This document shows positions 7,721-15,487 of a stretch of 44,310 bases of DNA, piece after piece. The notes under the pieces were generated by a model. It made no database searches, was not told the DNA's origin, and saw only the letters and a list, made by a program, of their open reading frames with translations. Within the stretch, counting starts at the first letter, position 1. Each line of letters opens with the position of its first letter. Made by a program: the position numbers and the translations under genes. Origin of the DNA: a bacterium. GTDB lineage: Bacteria > Desulfobacterota > S145-22. Location: the NCBI GenBank assembly GCA_026986155.1, contig JALSPC010000077.1, positions 1 to 44,310 of the forward strand, written 5' to 3'.

Positions 7721-9608
7721 TCTCTATCTTCGTCTTCTTCTTGAGGGTATCAAGCCAGCTCTGCAGGGCCTTTTGCGCCTTGACCTCCCGCAGGCGGGTC
7801 TTCATGTCCTTTGTGGCCTTCTCCATCTCCTGCCGGGTGGGGGGAATGATCTCGTCGAGAATGCAGACAACGTAATCGGCGGGGCCCAGCGGGATGGGTC
7901 GTTGCACCACGGGGTGCGTCTTTGTCAGCAGGGCCACCTCGTTGATAGCCCCGGCCAACGCGCCACCCAGGTCGGGATCGTAGGGATTCATCATGCTCAG
8001 TGGCCGCGTCTTCTTGACGGTCACTCCCTCTTTCTTGGCAAGTTCCTCGAGGGTTTCCCCCTTCATTAAGACCTTTATCAGGGCCTCGGCCTTATTTTTC
8101 GCCAATTCCCCCGCCTTTTCCTTCTTCACAGCCGTCGTCACCTTCTCCTTCACCTTCTCGAGGGGAAGAATCCGGGAGGGTTTGTGGTCCGTCAAGGCCA
8201 TCAGGCAGAATCCCCGCTTCAGCTGAACGATGGAGGAAACCTTTCCCTTCTGCAATCCAAACGCCGCCTTCATGAACGCGGTCTCGGGAATCACCTCCGG
8301 CGCCTTCTTCTCCTCCCGGGAAAAGAGTCCGGTCTTGTGAACCTTCAACCCGTGGGCCTTGGCGTAGACAGACAGGTCCGGATTCTTATAAAGCGCCGTG
8401 TAGGCCTTGTCCGCCTCCTTGAGGGCCACGTCCTTCGCCTTCTGGAGCTTTAACTTCATCTCGATATCTTTCTTGACCTCCTCGAAGGGCTTGACATGGA
8501 CGGGCTGCTTATCCACCAGCTTGATGATATGAAACCCGAAGGTGGTTCGGACCAGACCGCTGATTTCCCCCTTCTTCAGGGCGAAGGCCGCCTTCTCGAA
8601 GGGCTTGACCATCATGCCGCGGGTGAAATATCCCAGGTCTCCGCCTTTTTTGGCCGTGGGCCCCTGGGAATACTTCTCCGCCAGCTTGGCGAAGTCTTCC
8701 CCGGATTTCGCCATCTTCAGGACCTTCTCGGCCTCCGCCTTTATCTTCGCCACTTCCTCCTTTGTGGCCTTGGGAGGAACCTTGAAGAGAATGTGGCGGG
8801 CGCGGATCTTCTCCGGCACCCGGTAGGCTTCCTGGAAGGTTTCGAAATATTTCTTGACCTCCTTTTCGGAAACCTTCACCCTGTCCGTGTAGTCCTTCGG
8901 CTCGAACAGGAGGTACGCCACCGCGACCTTCTCCGGCTCCCGGTATTTTTCCTTGTGGGTCTCGTAATATTTTTTCAGATCCGCCTCAGTAACCGTCACC
9001 TTGGCCATGAAATCCTTTGCCGCAATCTTCGCGTAAGCCAGGCGGCGTTTCTCATACTGGAGGCGCAGAAGCTCGTTAACCTCCGCATCCGTCACGAAGG
9101 AGGCGGGATCCGCCACCAGGCTCTTGACCTTCTCGTAAAGGATTTCACGCCTCTTGGAGGCCTCGAAATCGGCCGGTTCGATACGGTTGTAACGAAGCAA
9201 GTCGAGGTAGAGCCTGCGGCTGAAATGCCCGTTTTTCCGAAAGACCGGCATGGCCTCGATACTCGCCGCCAATTCCTCTTTGCTCACCGTGATGTGCAGC
9301 CGCTTGGCCTCCTGGGCGATAAGCACCTGGTTGACGAGCTGATTGAGGACCCTGTGCTTGACATCCATCAACTTGAGCAACTGCTCGTTCCACTGCCCTT
9401 TGTATTGTTTCCGGTAATAGTCCACCATCTTCTGGTAGGCGCCGCGGTAGGTCTTTACGTCGATAATCGTGCCGCCCACCTTGGCCACGACGGCGCCCTG
9501 GTCTCCCCTGAATCCGCCGACCCCCCAAAAAATGAACACGACGATGATAAGCCCGAGGGCAATCTTGATAAACCAGGACGTGGCGTGTTGACGCATGAAT
9601 TTGAGCAT
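7689..9608 (-). CDS. ppiD: PpiD-like periplasmic peptidyl-prolyl isomerase/chaperone
   Basis: A 639-residue protein anchored by one N-terminal membrane helix (about 11-30, IKIALGLIIVVFIFWGVGGF), followed by a SurA-type N-terminal chaperone region (about 35-225), a parvulin rotamase domain (about 265-360, with RARHILFKV, KGGDLGYF and FGFHIIKL) and a second degenerate parvulin-like region. The large lysine-rich periplasmic body is typical of PpiD, which helps fold exported and outer-membrane proteins at the Sec translocon. An AGGAG SD sits 7 nt before the ATG at 9608. It has its own promoter downstream of cobS and converges on DUF763. Confidence 0.9.
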   Translation of the reverse strand: MLKFMRQHATSWFIKIALGLIIVVFIFWGVGGFRGDQGAVVAKVGGTIIDVKTYRGAYQKMVDYYRKQYKGQWNEQLLKLMDVKHRVLNQLVNQVLIAQEAKRLHITVSKEELAASIEAMPVFRKNGHFSRRLYLDLLRYNRIEPADFEASKRREILYEKVKSLVADPASFVTDAEVNELLRLQYEKRRLAYAKIAAKDFMAKVTVTEADLKKYYETHKEKYREPEKVAVAYLLFEPKDYTDRVKVSEKEVKKYFETFQEAYRVPEKIRARHILFKVPPKATKEEVAKIKAEAEKVLKMAKSGEDFAKLAEKYSQGPTAKKGGDLGYFTRGMMVKPFEKAAFALKKGEISGLVRTTFGFHIIKLVDKQPVHVKPFEEVKKDIEMKLKLQKAKDVALKEADKAYTALYKNPDLSVYAKAHGLKVHKTGLFSREEKKAPEVIPETAFMKAAFGLQKGKVSSIVQLKRGFCLMALTDHKPSRILPLEKVKEKVTTAVKKEKAGELAKNKAEALIKVLMKGETLEELAKKEGVTVKKTRPLSMMNPYDPDLGGALAGAINEVALLTKTHPVVQRPIPLGPADYVVCILDEIIPPTRQEMEKATKDMKTRLREVKAQKALQSWLDTLKKKTKIEINKKVLDSFL

Positions 9609-9622
9609 GCCATAACTCCTTA

Positions 9623-9667
9623 CGCAAAAATTTTGCGGATAATACTTGATTTAGGGGGAAAAGGCAA
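9623..9667 (-). promoter_or_regulatory. Promoter of ppiD with a palindrome at the start point
   Basis: Minus strand TTGCCT (9667-9662), 17-nt spacer, TATTAT (9644-9639). A perfect inverted repeat CGCAAAA/TTTTGCG (9623-9637) covers the expected start point near 9632 and could be an operator or a 5' hairpin. Confidence 0.5.
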
Positions 9668-9703
9668 CCGTGAAAACTCCATGCCGCCTCGAGAGAAGGC
9701 CGT

Positions 9704-10444
9704 TTAAGGAAAAAGATAGAAAAGGAGTAGGACGAAAATCTCTCCCGTTTCATTTACCATACCCAGGATATCCCCTGTCACCCCGCCGATCTTACTATCG
9801 AAGAAAACCTTGACGCCGAGGCCATAGAGGAGGCTCAAGGCCAGAATGAAAAGCCCCGTCCATCCCGCGGCCAGCAGGGAAATCACGCCGGTCCCCGCCA
9901 GGGCCACGTAGAAATCCCGGGCGCCCATGCCCTCCACGAACGCCTTGCCCGTGCCCTCCTCCACGCGGGCGTAGCGCCCCCACGCGGCCAGCGCCACCTG
10001 GAGCAGGCGCCCGAGCATGGGCATGAGCAGCAGCGCCGCCTTCCAGCGATCCAGGGGCAATCCCGCCAAGAGGATAACCTTGAACAGGACGAGAAAGGCA
10101 AGGGATAAGACTCCGATGGCCCCGATCCGGGAGTCCTTCATGATGGCAAGCATCCGCTTCCGGTCCCCCCGGGCCCCGGCCAGGCCGTCGAAGGTATCCG
10201 CCACGCCGTCCCAGTGAAGCCCCCCCGTCATGGCGATGAGTCCCCCCACGAGGATGGCCGCCAACACCCCCGGGGGGAAGGCGCGCGACAAGGGCCAGGC
10301 AGCGAGTATCAAGATGAGCCCCAGCAAGGCACCCACAAAGGGGAAAAACACCATGGCGGCGCCCATCTGTCCGGCGCTCGGGGCGGCCCACCGCTGGATA
10401 GGGAAGATGGTCAAAAAGCGCACGGCGTCGAGAAACCGCCTCAT
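9704..10444 (-). CDS. cobS: Adenosylcobinamide-GDP ribazoletransferase (cobalamin synthase)
   Basis: A 246-residue integral membrane enzyme that joins adenosylcobinamide-GDP with alpha-ribazole to form adenosylcobalamin. MRRFLDAVRFLTIFPI is the typical start; the acidic motif GGLHWDGVADTFDGLAG (about 70-87) is the CobS signature that binds Mg and substrate; GGVTGDILG lies near the end. The longer upstream reading frame is only the antisense-like extension into cobT: the ATG at 10444 overlaps the cobT stop by 4 bp (ATGA), so the two are translationally coupled. Confidence 0.94.
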   Translation of the reverse strand: MRRFLDAVRFLTIFPIQRWAAPSAGQMGAAMVFFPFVGALLGLILILAAWPLSRAFPPGVLAAILVGGLIAMTGGLHWDGVADTFDGLAGARGDRKRMLAIMKDSRIGAIGVLSLAFLVLFKVILLAGLPLDRWKAALLLMPMLGRLLQVALAAWGRYARVEEGTGKAFVEGMGARDFYVALAGTGVISLLAAGWTGLFILALSLLYGLGVKVFFDSKIGGVTGDILGMVNETGEIFVLLLFYLFP

Positions 10445-11508
10445 TTGTCTTCCGGGCTGTGAACCGCCGCCTCCTCGAAGCTGGCGATGTCGTTCAGGAC
10501 GTGGGTGGAAAGCTCCAGCAGGTTCATGGCGATGGCGGCCCCGGTCCCCTCGCCCAGCCGCATGGCAAGATCGACAATGGGGTTGAGCCCGATCCACCGC
10601 ATCATCTCCCCGTGGCCCGGTTCCTGGGATCGGTGGGCCATGAAGATGTAATCCTTCACGGCCGGCGCCAGAAGCAGGGCGATCATCGCCCCCGCCGTGG
10701 AGATGAAGCCGTCCACCACCACGGGACACCGGTGCAGCGCCGCGCCAAGGATCTCCCCCGCGATGCCCGCGATCTCGAATCCCCCCACCTTACAGAGAAT
10801 GTCGATGGGGTCGTTCGGATCGGGCCGGTGCCTTTCGAGTCCCCGCCGGATGACGGCGATCTTCCGTTTCAACGTAGCATTGTCTATCCCGGTCCCTCTG
10901 CCCGTGACATCTTCCGGGTCCGCGCCCGTCACGGCGCACAACACCGCCGTGCTCGGGGTTGTATTGGCGATACCCATGTCCCCCGTTCCGAAGAGGTTCA
11001 CGTCATCTTCCACCTTCTCGGAAACCAGGTCGATTCCCGATAGAATCGCCCGCGCCGCCTCCGCCTCCGTCATGGCGGGCGCCACGAGAAAGTTACGCGT
11101 CCCGTGAGCCACCTTGCGACCCACGAGTTCGGGCACTCCCTCGAAATCCCCCTTCACGCCGATGTCCACCACGCAGACCTCGATGCCGTAAAACCCGGCG
11201 ATGGCGTTCACGCTGGCCCCGCCTCGGATGAAATTGGCCACCATTTCGTGTGTCACCTCCTGGGGAAAGGCGCTCACCCCCTCCTCTGCCACGCCGTGGT
11301 CTCCCGCGAAGGTGAAAATCGTCTTTCCCTTGATCGCCGGCGTGAGCGTCCCCTGGATCCGCGCCACGCGGAAGGCAAACTCCTCCAGGCGGCCGAGGCT
11401 GCGGTCCGGGCGCGCCTGGGCGTCCAGTTTCTCCCAGATGGCCCCGTCCAGGGCCGGATCAATCTCCTTGATACCTGAAATCTTCTCTTGCAACGTATCT
11501 GTCGTCAT
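10441..11508 (-). CDS. cobT: Nicotinate-nucleotide-dimethylbenzimidazole phosphoribosyltransferase
   Basis: A protein of 355 residues that makes alpha-ribazole phosphate from dimethylbenzimidazole and NaMN for the lower ligand of B12. Family motifs: FAGDHGVAEEGVSAFP near 67-82, GRGTGID, and LGEGTGAAIAM close to the C-terminus, which holds the catalytic glutamate. Two tandem ATGs (11511 and 11508) exist; the AGGAGG SD fits the second better (5 nt). With cobS it forms the nucleotide-loop assembly pair; no cobU or cobC is next to it. I looked upstream for a cobalamin riboswitch and found no B12-box. Confidence 0.94.
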   Translation of the reverse strand: MTTDTLQEKISGIKEIDPALDGAIWEKLDAQARPDRSLGRLEEFAFRVARIQGTLTPAIKGKTIFTFAGDHGVAEEGVSAFPQEVTHEMVANFIRGGASVNAIAGFYGIEVCVVDIGVKGDFEGVPELVGRKVAHGTRNFLVAPAMTEAEAARAILSGIDLVSEKVEDDVNLFGTGDMGIANTTPSTAVLCAVTGADPEDVTGRGTGIDNATLKRKIAVIRRGLERHRPDPNDPIDILCKVGGFEIAGIAGEILGAALHRCPVVVDGFISTAGAMIALLLAPAVKDYIFMAHRSQEPGHGEMMRWIGLNPIVDLAMRLGEGTGAAIAMNLLELSTHVLNDIASFEEAAVHSPEDK

Positions 11509-11678
11509 CATCGCCTCCTTGACGTGCGTTCATAAACAAATTTTTCCCCCGCTGTCAATGGAGGGCCCTTCCCGCCGGGGAAATGGCCATCCACCCTGCA
11601 TGACACATGGGCGTGAACCCGGTTAAATTAGGATTAAGAACGAATAAAACGTTTTTATGAAATCCCTAAAGAAAATCA

Positions 11679-11707
11679 TTGACATCATGGATGCATGGAA
11701 TTAATAT
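11679..11707 (+). promoter_or_regulatory. Sigma-70 promoter of the fatty acid carrier gene
   Basis: TTGACA (11679-11684), 17-nt spacer, TAATAT (11702-11707). Start point near 11714, immediately before the very strong SD at 11719. Confidence 0.65.
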
Positions 11708-11718
11708 TCTGTAAAATC

Positions 11719-11746
11719 GAAAGGAGGTGATATGAAACGAATATAA
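11719..11746 (+). other. Extended Shine-Dalgarno with a four-codon micro-ORF in the atoE leader
   Basis: GAAAGGAGGTGAT (11719-11731) is a 13-nt full complement of the usual 16S rRNA 3' end. It is followed at once by ATG AAA CGA ATA TAA (11732-11746), a Met-Lys-Arg-Ile micro-ORF. The carrier gene has its own SD 20-odd nt further on. The element could be a ribosome standby or stabilising site; whether the micro-ORF is translated is unknown. Confidence 0.45.
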
Positions 11747-11782
11747 AAAGGCATTTTAACACCTAAATAAGGAGGGAGAAAA

Positions 11783-13117
11783 ATGCTTGAGAGAATGGGG
11801 AATTATTTTTCCAATTGGGCGCATAAATATATGCCCGATCCCATGATATTCGCGATACTTTTAACCATTCTTACCTACATCCTGGGCCTGATTTTCACGA
11901 AAACCACCTGGTTCGGGATGATTCTCGACTGGTACAAGGGATTCTGGGTCCTGTTGAAATTCGGGATGCAGATGTGCGTCATCCTGGTGACAGGCTACGC
12001 CCTGGCCACCACGGTGCCCGTCCAGAAGTTCCTGCGCTGGCTGGCCGGTATCCCCAAGACCTCGGCCGGGGCGGCCATGCTCGTGGCGCTCGTCGCGGTC
12101 ATCGCCGGTCTCATCAACTGGGGCCTGGGTCTCATCGTGGGCGCCATCTTCGCCCTGGAGGTAGGCAGGCAGGGCTACCTTAACAACCGCAAATTCCACT
12201 ATCCTCTTCTGGTTGCCGCGGGATACGCGGGCCTGGCCGTCTGGCACGGGGGCCTTTCCGGTTCCGCGCCCCTGCTGGTCGCCACCAAGGGACACTTCTT
12301 AGCGAAGGAAATCGGCATCATCCCGGTCAGCAAGACCCTGGGCAGCTCCCTGAACATCACGGTTCTCATCGTCATGCTGATCGTGATTCCCCTGGTCATG
12401 TTCCTGATGGCCCCGAAGGACGAGAGCAAGATCGAGACCATCTCCCCCGCCCTCTGCGAGGTGGGAAAGGACGAGGGAACCCCGAAAGAGGATTGGACTT
12501 TTGCGGACAAGCTGGAAAACAGCGTGATCCTCTCTTGGCTTATCGGCCTTGGCGGTCTGATCTACATCTTTTATTACTTCGGGAAACACGGCTTCGCCCT
12601 GAACCTGAACATCGTCAATTTCACCTTCCTCATCGTGGGTATCATCCTCCACAAGCGTCCCATCGCCTATGTGCGCGCGGTGGCGGATGGGGTGCGCGGG
12701 TGCGCCGGCATCATCCTGCAGTTCCCGTTCTACGCCGGCATCATGGGCATGATGAAGTTCTCGGGCCTGGTGGCCGTCATCGCCGGATGGTTTGTCGCCA
12801 TCTCCAGCGCCACCACCTATCCCATCTTCACCTACATCAGCGCCTGTATCGTCAACATCTTCGTGCCGTCCGGCGGCGGACAGTGGGCCGTCCAGGGCCC
12901 CGTACTGGTCAAAGCGGCGGAGACACTCCACTTCTCCATCCCCAAGACCATCATGGCCATGGCCTACGGCGACCAGTGGACGAACCTCTTCCAGCCCTTC
13001 TGGGCGCTACCCCTGCTCGGCATCTGTGGTGTCCGCGCGCGGGATATCATGGGCTATTGTATCGCCCTGATGTTCATCGGAATCCCCATCTACATCATCC
13101 TCCTGTTCCTGTTCTGA
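11783..13117 (+). CDS. atoE: AtoE-type short-chain fatty acid transporter
   Basis: A 444-residue polytopic inner-membrane carrier with about 11-12 hydrophobic segments, of the SCFA_trans (PF02667) family: MGNYFSNWAHKYMPDPMIFA at the N-terminus, GLINWGLGLIVGAIFA, HGGLSGSAPLL and FVPSGGGQWAVQGP are family hallmarks. It is thought to import short-chain fatty acids such as acetoacetate or butyrate. No CoA-transferase genes lie beside it, but acetyl-CoA synthetase occurs earlier in the window. It is monocistronic: promoter at 11679, SD AAGGAGGGA before the ATG, and a strong terminator after the stop. Confidence 0.93.
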   Translation: MLERMGNYFSNWAHKYMPDPMIFAILLTILTYILGLIFTKTTWFGMILDWYKGFWVLLKFGMQMCVILVTGYALATTVPVQKFLRWLAGIPKTSAGAAMLVALVAVIAGLINWGLGLIVGAIFALEVGRQGYLNNRKFHYPLLVAAGYAGLAVWHGGLSGSAPLLVATKGHFLAKEIGIIPVSKTLGSSLNITVLIVMLIVIPLVMFLMAPKDESKIETISPALCEVGKDEGTPKEDWTFADKLENSVILSWLIGLGGLIYIFYYFGKHGFALNLNIVNFTFLIVGIILHKRPIAYVRAVADGVRGCAGIILQFPFYAGIMGMMKFSGLVAVIAGWFVAISSATTYPIFTYISACIVNIFVPSGGGQWAVQGPVLVKAAETLHFSIPKTIMAMAYGDQWTNLFQPFWALPLLGICGVRARDIMGYCIALMFIGIPIYIILLFLF

Positions 13118-13137
13118 CGGAACCGGCGCGATTCACG

Positions 13138-13171
13138 GCGGGAAAGGGAAATTTCCTTTCCCGCTTTTTTT
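13138..13171 (+). terminator. Rho-independent terminator of atoE
   Basis: Stem GCGGGAAAGG/CCTTTCCCGC (13138-13147/13155-13164) followed by seven T. It lies 20 bp after the carrier stop. Confidence 0.92.
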
Positions 13172-13239
13172 CTTATTGAAACAGGAAAACGAAATTCAGC
13201 GGCCGACGCGACAAAACAGCGGCCGAGCATACGGAAGAT

Positions 13240-13899
13240 CTAAATCTCTCCGTGCTCCAGGAAGCTGTAGTAGCCCCGGCGGCTGAAGACGATGTGGTCC
13301 AGAAGCTTGATGCCAAGGATCTCCCCCGCCTTCTTCAACTGGACGGTCACCGCCCTGTCCTGCTCGCTGGGAACGAGGGACCCGGAGGGATGATTGTGGG
13401 CCACGATGAGCGACGAGGCCCGTTCCGTGATGACATCGGCGAAGACCTCCCGGGGATGAACGTGGCTCATGTTGATGAGCCCGATGGTCACCACCCGCAC
13501 GGTCATCACCTCGCTGGCGCCGTTTAAGGAAACCGCCAGGAAATGCTCTTGCTTCCGCTCGGCGTAGTGGCGGAGAAGGGGAAGCACGTCCGCCGGCGAC
13601 TGGATCTTCACCCCCTCGGGGCGGATCCGCCGCCTCACGAACTCGAAGGCCGCGGCGATGAGCGCCGCCTTCGCCGTCCCGATACCCTCCAGCACCATGA
13701 TATCCTCCGCCTTCAAGGCGGTCCCCTTCTCGTCGATGACCTTGATGAGCCGCCGGGACAGGGAAAGGACATCGTGTCCCCGCGTCCCCTTCCCGATAAG
13801 CACGGCGAGCAGCTCCTCGTCGGAAAGCGCCCTGGCGCCCTTTGCCAGCAGCTTCTCCCTCGGCCGCTCATGCTCCGGCAGGTCCCGAATCTTCTTCAT
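13240..13899 (-). CDS. radC: RadC family JAMM-domain protein
   Basis: A 219-residue RadC protein: an N-terminal helix-hairpin-helix-like region (ARALSDEELLAVLIGKGT; LEGIGTAKAALI near 70-81) and a C-terminal JAMM/MPN+ metalloprotease-like domain with His168, His170 and Asp181 in AHNHPSGSLVPSEQD. RadC proteins were linked to DNA repair, but this is disputed; the true function is not known. Length and motifs are complete, with no sign of decay. It is a solitary gene, convergent with atoE. Confidence 0.93.
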   Translation of the reverse strand: MKKIRDLPEHERPREKLLAKGARALSDEELLAVLIGKGTRGHDVLSLSRRLIKVIDEKGTALKAEDIMVLEGIGTAKAALIAAAFEFVRRRIRPEGVKIQSPADVLPLLRHYAERKQEHFLAVSLNGASEVMTVRVVTIGLINMSHVHPREVFADVITERASSLIVAHNHPSGSLVPSEQDRAVTVQLKKAGEILGIKLLDHIVFSRRGYYSFLEHGEI

Positions 13900-14078
13900 G
13901 GTTTCTTGATACCACGGGATGAAGAATTTTTCAAAATCGGCTTGTTAATGGATCCACCTTAGACGTTCATGCCATATTTGGATGGACAGGATTAAAAACA
14001 ATAGAAAGTTTCTTCGGCCCTTGATTTCATTTGGAATCAACTTAAAGGCTTTAGGATCCCTTTCCATTTCGAAAATTT

Positions 14079-14304
14079 GAAGGTGGTTGTATCACCTTCT
14101 CTGTTTTATCTTTTTTGCCTATCTCAAGGTGTTCCGGGTAGAATTAAGCCCCCAAAAAAGTTCTTTTATCGTATGGGTTGGAAAATCTATATAGAAATTT
14201 TCGTCTGAAACCGCTGAGTCTAATCCGCCATAGATACGAACTTCCCTTTCATAGCACCAGTTTCGTTCTTTCCTTCCCATGACTTTCAAAAAATCTTTCT
14301 TCAT
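14079..14304 (-). pseudogene. Probable decayed fragment of a DUF2971-like gene
   Basis: Within an AT-rich gap between radC and the small genes, the minus strand from 14304 to 14119 encodes KDFLKVMGRKERNWCYEREV, then RIYGG, YIDFPTHTIKELFWGL. This resembles the C-terminal part of DUF2971 proteins (a W-x-Y-E-x-E-x-R block followed by an IKE-hydrophobic-G block). The N-terminal two thirds are missing. A hairpin GAAGGTG/CACCTTC (14079-14099) lies just past its stop and may be the old terminator. The rest of 13900-14519 shows no gene I can support. The family call rests on memory of a short pattern. Confidence 0.35.
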
Positions 14305-14519
14305 ATTCATCTCCGGGCTTATGGGGATGGAAGCAGTATAAGAAAACAGAAATGCGTGGGGAAAAGTTTTGGTCTCCTGTCTCCAGGGCCCTCTAGGGTT
14401 GCCAATCCTGTAAAAAACCACCGTGACGCACGTTTTTGTGCCGTGAGAAGCTGATTTGAACACTCAATCCGTTCCCCAAACGTGTGCTGACGGTGCTATT
14501 AAATAGGGATATGGTTCCT

Positions 14520-14548
14520 TTGACTTGTCACAATTTTTTTGGTAAATT
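14520..14548 (+). promoter_or_regulatory. Promoter of the UGA-containing small membrane protein
   Basis: TTGACT (14520-14525), 17-nt spacer, TAAATT (14543-14548); start point near 14555, about 21 nt before the ATG. Confidence 0.55.
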
Positions 14549-14575
14549 TTAAATAACTTTAAACTGAGGGACAAT

Positions 14576-14725
14576 ATGGACAGCGATCTGCTCTGGCTGA
14601 TTATCATCTTTGGTGTTTGGTTTATCTTGAACAGGTTCGTGTTCCCCAAGCTGGGGGTATCGACCTGAATGAGTGAGGCCTGCAGTATCGAGGATCGATA
14701 CAAGAAAAAGAAGAATTCCAAGTAA
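14576..14725 (+). CDS. Candidate small selenoprotein: one-helix membrane protein with in-frame UGA
   Basis: From ATG 14576 the frame runs 30 codons (one hydrophobic helix, residues 5-23, then NRFVFPKLGVST), meets TGA at 14666-14668, and continues in frame as MSEACSIEDRYKKKKNSK to TAA at 14723. Reading UGA as selenocysteine gives 49 residues with a U31-x4-C36 redox-type motif and a basic tail. A hairpin of bSECIS type lies 16-33 nt after the UGA. Promoter (14520) and SD GAGGG with 5-nt spacing are good. I recall, without being able to check, short Desulfobacterota proteins with Cys at this point (LGVxTCMSxxC). The alternative is two tiny separate peptides; the second has no SD. Likely cytoplasmic redox tail facing in; function unknown. 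Confidence 0.65.
14685..14701 (+). promoter_or_regulatory. bSECIS-like hairpin for selenocysteine insertion
   Basis: A perfect 6-bp stem GTATCG/CGATAC (14685-14690/14696-14701) carries a 5-nt loop AGGAT. The loop begins 22 nt after the UGA and has G at its second position, as the bacterial SECIS model requires (loop 16-37 nt from UGA, early G). Confidence 0.55.
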
Positions 14726-14792
14726 TTCCCGTCAACCCATTCCCTTGAATCCTCCCTTGCTGATCAGCGGGGGCAGGTTTCAATGGAGAAGG

Positions 14793-14821
14793 TTGACAGG
14801 ACGCGAAACGCGTATTACATT
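14793..14821 (+). promoter_or_regulatory. Promoter of the FmdB gene with palindromic spacer
   Basis: TTGACA (14793-14798), 17-nt spacer, TACATT (14816-14821). The spacer holds ACGCG-AAA-CGCGT, a small inverted repeat that could be an operator. Start point near 14828. Confidence 0.55.
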
Positions 14822-14850
14822 ATTCCACGTCAAAAAGGAGGTGAGAGAGG

Positions 14851-15051
14851 GTGCCCATATACGAATTTAAATGCAAGGAATGCGGTCACGAGTTCGAGCT
14901 CATCATGCGGGCAAGCGCCAACAAGGAAGAGGTGACCTGCCCCAAATGCCATGCCAAGAACCCTGAGCGGCTGATGTCGGCCTTTTCTTCGGGAAGCAGC
15001 GGCGGCGGATTTTCGGCCTCCAGTTCCTGCGGCGGCGGTGCCTTCACCTGA
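14851..15051 (+). CDS. FmdB family zinc-ribbon regulatory protein
   Basis: A 66-residue protein: an N-terminal zinc ribbon with two CxxC knuckles (MPIYEFKCKECGHEFE and VTCPKCHAK) and a Gly/Ser-rich tail ending CGGGAFT, the classic FmdB shape. FmdB was named as a putative regulator of formamidase/amidase genes, yet most members have no known target. It starts at GTG 14851 behind an AAAGGAGGTGA SD. It follows the candidate selenoprotein by 125 nt but has its own promoter. A hairpin TCGTAACC/GGTTACGA lies at 15065-15083, without a T-run. Confidence 0.9.
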   Translation: MPIYEFKCKECGHEFELIMRASANKEEVTCPKCHAKNPERLMSAFSSGSSGGGFSASSSCGGGAFT

Positions 15052-15134
15052 GCGGCTTGACCTGTCGTAACCGGGGGTTACGATACGCGCGGCGGCCGGG
15101 TGGCATTCCATCCGGCTGTTTGATTTTGAAAAGT

Positions 15135-15163
15135 TTGACAAAGCCCATAAACTGAAGTATAAG
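15135..15163 (+). promoter_or_regulatory. Near-consensus promoter of the 67-residue protein
   Basis: TTGACA (15135-15140), 17-nt spacer, TATAAG (15158-15163). Start point near 15170, 30 nt before the TTG start codon. Confidence 0.7.
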
Positions 15164-15199
15164 CGGGAAAGGAAAGCGCCAATTAAAGGAGGTCATTCT

Positions 15200-15403
15200 T
15201 TGGCACAGTATAGTGACGATTTTAGAGACGACGAAATGGTTTACGACCTGATTTTAACCAACATCGTTCACCAGAACGCGCTGGTGGATCTGCTAGTCAA
15301 GAAGGGGATCATCACGCGTGAGGAACTCCGCGACGCCCTCAAGAACAACGGCATGATCGTCGAGGAAGAATTTACCGCCAAGAAACCCGGCCAGTTTCAT
15401 TAG
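15200..15403 (+). CDS. Small conserved-looking acidic protein, function unknown
   Basis: A 67-residue soluble protein beginning at TTG 15200 behind an AAAGGAGGTC SD. It has an acidic start (YSDDFRDDEMVYDL) and a helix-turn-helix-like stretch LVDLLVKKGIITREELRDAL, a pattern seen at the ends of many small regulatory or scaffold proteins. No cysteine, signal or membrane segment is present. With a strong promoter, a strong SD and a terminator it is a complete expression unit, which argues for a real and well-expressed gene. I do not recognise its family. Confidence 0.75.
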   Translation: MAQYSDDFRDDEMVYDLILTNIVHQNALVDLLVKKGIITREELRDALKNNGMIVEEEFTAKKPGQFH

Positions 15404-15429
15404 GCCCTCTTTTTTTATTCTATTTTCGA

Positions 15430-15487
15430 AAAAGAAAAAAACTTTCAGGCGCCCGGTGACGCGACGGTCTTGGGCGCCGTTTTTTTT
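15430..15487. terminator. Bidirectional rho-independent terminator
   Basis: Stem GGCGCCC/GGGCGCC (15448-15454/15472-15478) is flanked by eight T on the plus strand (15480-15487) and by two A-runs on its left that give a T-rich tail on the minus strand. It can end both the 67-residue gene and the pst operon tail; the right T-run touches the racemase stop. Confidence 0.8.

Noticed and set aside
8496-9707. Plus-strand open frame of 403 codons
   Set aside because: It is the antisense shadow of ppiD, with no SD or family motif; the minus strand encodes a clear PpiD.
10445-10729. Upstream extension of the cobS frame
   Set aside because: It overlaps cobT out of phase; MRRFLDAVRF at 10444 is the normal CobS start.
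11512-11640. Cobalamin riboswitch upstream of cobT
   Set aside because: No B12-box or GCCACTG-like element is present on the minus strand; the leader is short.
14669-14725. Separate 18-residue peptide starting at the ATG after the UGA
   Set aside because: It has no SD of its own and is in the same frame as the upstream helix; read-through as selenocysteine explains it better, although this is not proven.
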